Shown here piece after piece: positions 6,471-6,993 of a stretch of 6,993 nt of DNA. The translations under genes and the position numbers were made by a program. The stretch lies in NCBI GenBank assembly GCA_037388705.1, contig JARRJY010000088.1:1-6993 (forward strand). Reading direction: 5' to 3'. Position 1 is the stretch's first letter. Every line of letters begins with the position of its first letter. A model generated the notes under the pieces. It saw only the letters and a program-made list of their open reading frames with translations. It did no database searches and was not told the origin of the DNA. Source of the stretch: JARRJY01 sp037388705 (lineage in GTDB: Bacteria > Pseudomonadota > Gammaproteobacteria > UBA6429 > Thiohalophilaceae).

Positions 6471-6980
6471 TCATTCGGCTAACGAGATTGATGCTTCACG
6501 CTCTGTCCAGCCACCAAGGCCATTAGGAATTATTTCTTTAAGTTTAATGTCAGTTTCAGATATGGATAAAATTTCACCGTAGTTCTTACCCATGTAATTA
6601 CCGGTTTGTACACGGTAAACAGTATTATCAGGCGCCGCGATTAGCCCCCAACGTACACCCTGCTTTTCCAGGTGACCAACAAATTTAAGGGTATCAAGTG
6701 GGAATTGCTCCAATGCTTCACGCTTACGATCTGAATCTGGTCTTAATCCTTGATTTTCTTCTGCATCACTTAGCGCAAAGGAAGTAAATGGGTCGCGTAG
6801 TTCATGTGCGTTATATGTAAACGTGGCATAGGGTTTTACTTCAGGCAGAGGTTCTACACGGCCTTTTTGACGAGCCTTTACCTGGTTAACATAATTTTGT
6901 AAATCGTCATGCTGTTTACCTGAACACGCAGTTAACATTAATATGCAGGCCACAAAAGCACTATACTTACATGCATTCAA
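6471..6980 (-). CDS. pilP: Type IV pilus assembly lipoprotein PilP (start uncertain, possibly beyond window)
   Basis: PilP is an inner-membrane lipoprotein that joins the PilM-PilN-PilO complex to the PilQ secretin in the periplasm. The sequence shows a hydrophobic signal segment ending in the lipobox LTAC, with the predicted lipidated cysteine at residue 19. A flexible region with RDPF (62-65) follows, as expected for the part that contacts PilN/PilO. The folded C-terminal domain contains FPLDTLKFVGHL (93-104), YRVQTGNYMGKNYGEI (122-137) and GGWTEREASISL (156-167). About 170 residues is normal. The start given here is a TTG with no visible Shine-Dalgarno sequence. The frame stays open upstream to the window edge, so the real start may be a few codons further up, outside the window. 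A TAA in another frame at 6993-6991 could be the end of the preceding gene, expected to be pilO. pilQ follows after 19 bases. Confidence 0.93.
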   Translation of the reverse strand: MNACKYSAFVACILMLTACSGKQHDDLQNYVNQVKARQKGRVEPLPEVKPYATFTYNAHELRDPFTSFALSDAEENQGLRPDSDRKREALEQFPLDTLKFVGHLEKQGVRWGLIAAPDNTVYRVQTGNYMGKNYGEILSISETDIKLKEIIPNGLGGWTEREASISLAE

Positions 6981-6993
6981 TAGTGCAGAATTA

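Overview
All seven genes in this window lie on the minus strand and are tightly packed. The set is type IV pilus genes, two shikimate-pathway genes, a dNTP triphosphohydrolase, a small WGR-domain protein and a membrane-anchored ATPase. The order pilP-pilQ-aroK-aroB is typical of Gammaproteobacteria and Betaproteobacteria (compare the pilMNOPQ-aroK-aroB locus of Pseudomonas, and hofQ-aroK-aroB-damX in E. coli). The protein sequences, the moderate-to-low GC and the DamX/ExeA-like ATPase at the end favour a piliated gammaproteobacterium. I cannot name the genus.

Transcription runs from high to low coordinates. At 6993-6471 is pilP, a lipoprotein that links the inner-membrane pilus complex to the secretin; its true start may lie just outside the window. 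At 6451-4478 is pilQ, the outer-membrane secretin. A 78-base gap holds a perfect 11-bp stem-loop at 4441-4465 without a clear U-tract. Then come aroK (4399-3875, shikimate kinase) and aroB (3806-2715, 3-dehydroquinate synthase). The 68-base AT-rich gap between these two contains a candidate -10 box.

Downstream are dgt (2698-1547, HD-domain dNTP triphosphohydrolase), a standalone 84-residue WGR-domain protein (1523-1269), and an AAA ATPase (1272 down to the window edge). The WGR stop codon and the ATPase start codon overlap as ATGA, which suggests translational coupling. The ATPase has an ExeA-type AAA domain, one transmembrane helix, a Pro/Glu-rich linker, and the start of what looks like an Ig/IPT-like domain where the window cuts it.

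The metabolic and pilus genes are ordinary and confidently identified. The less usual part is the dgt-WGR-ATPase end: a predicted nucleic-acid-binding WGR protein is coupled to a membrane-anchored ATPase of the DamX/ExeA type. I saw no tRNA, rRNA, CRISPR array, insertion sequence or phage gene. No gene-free stretch exceeds 80 bases.
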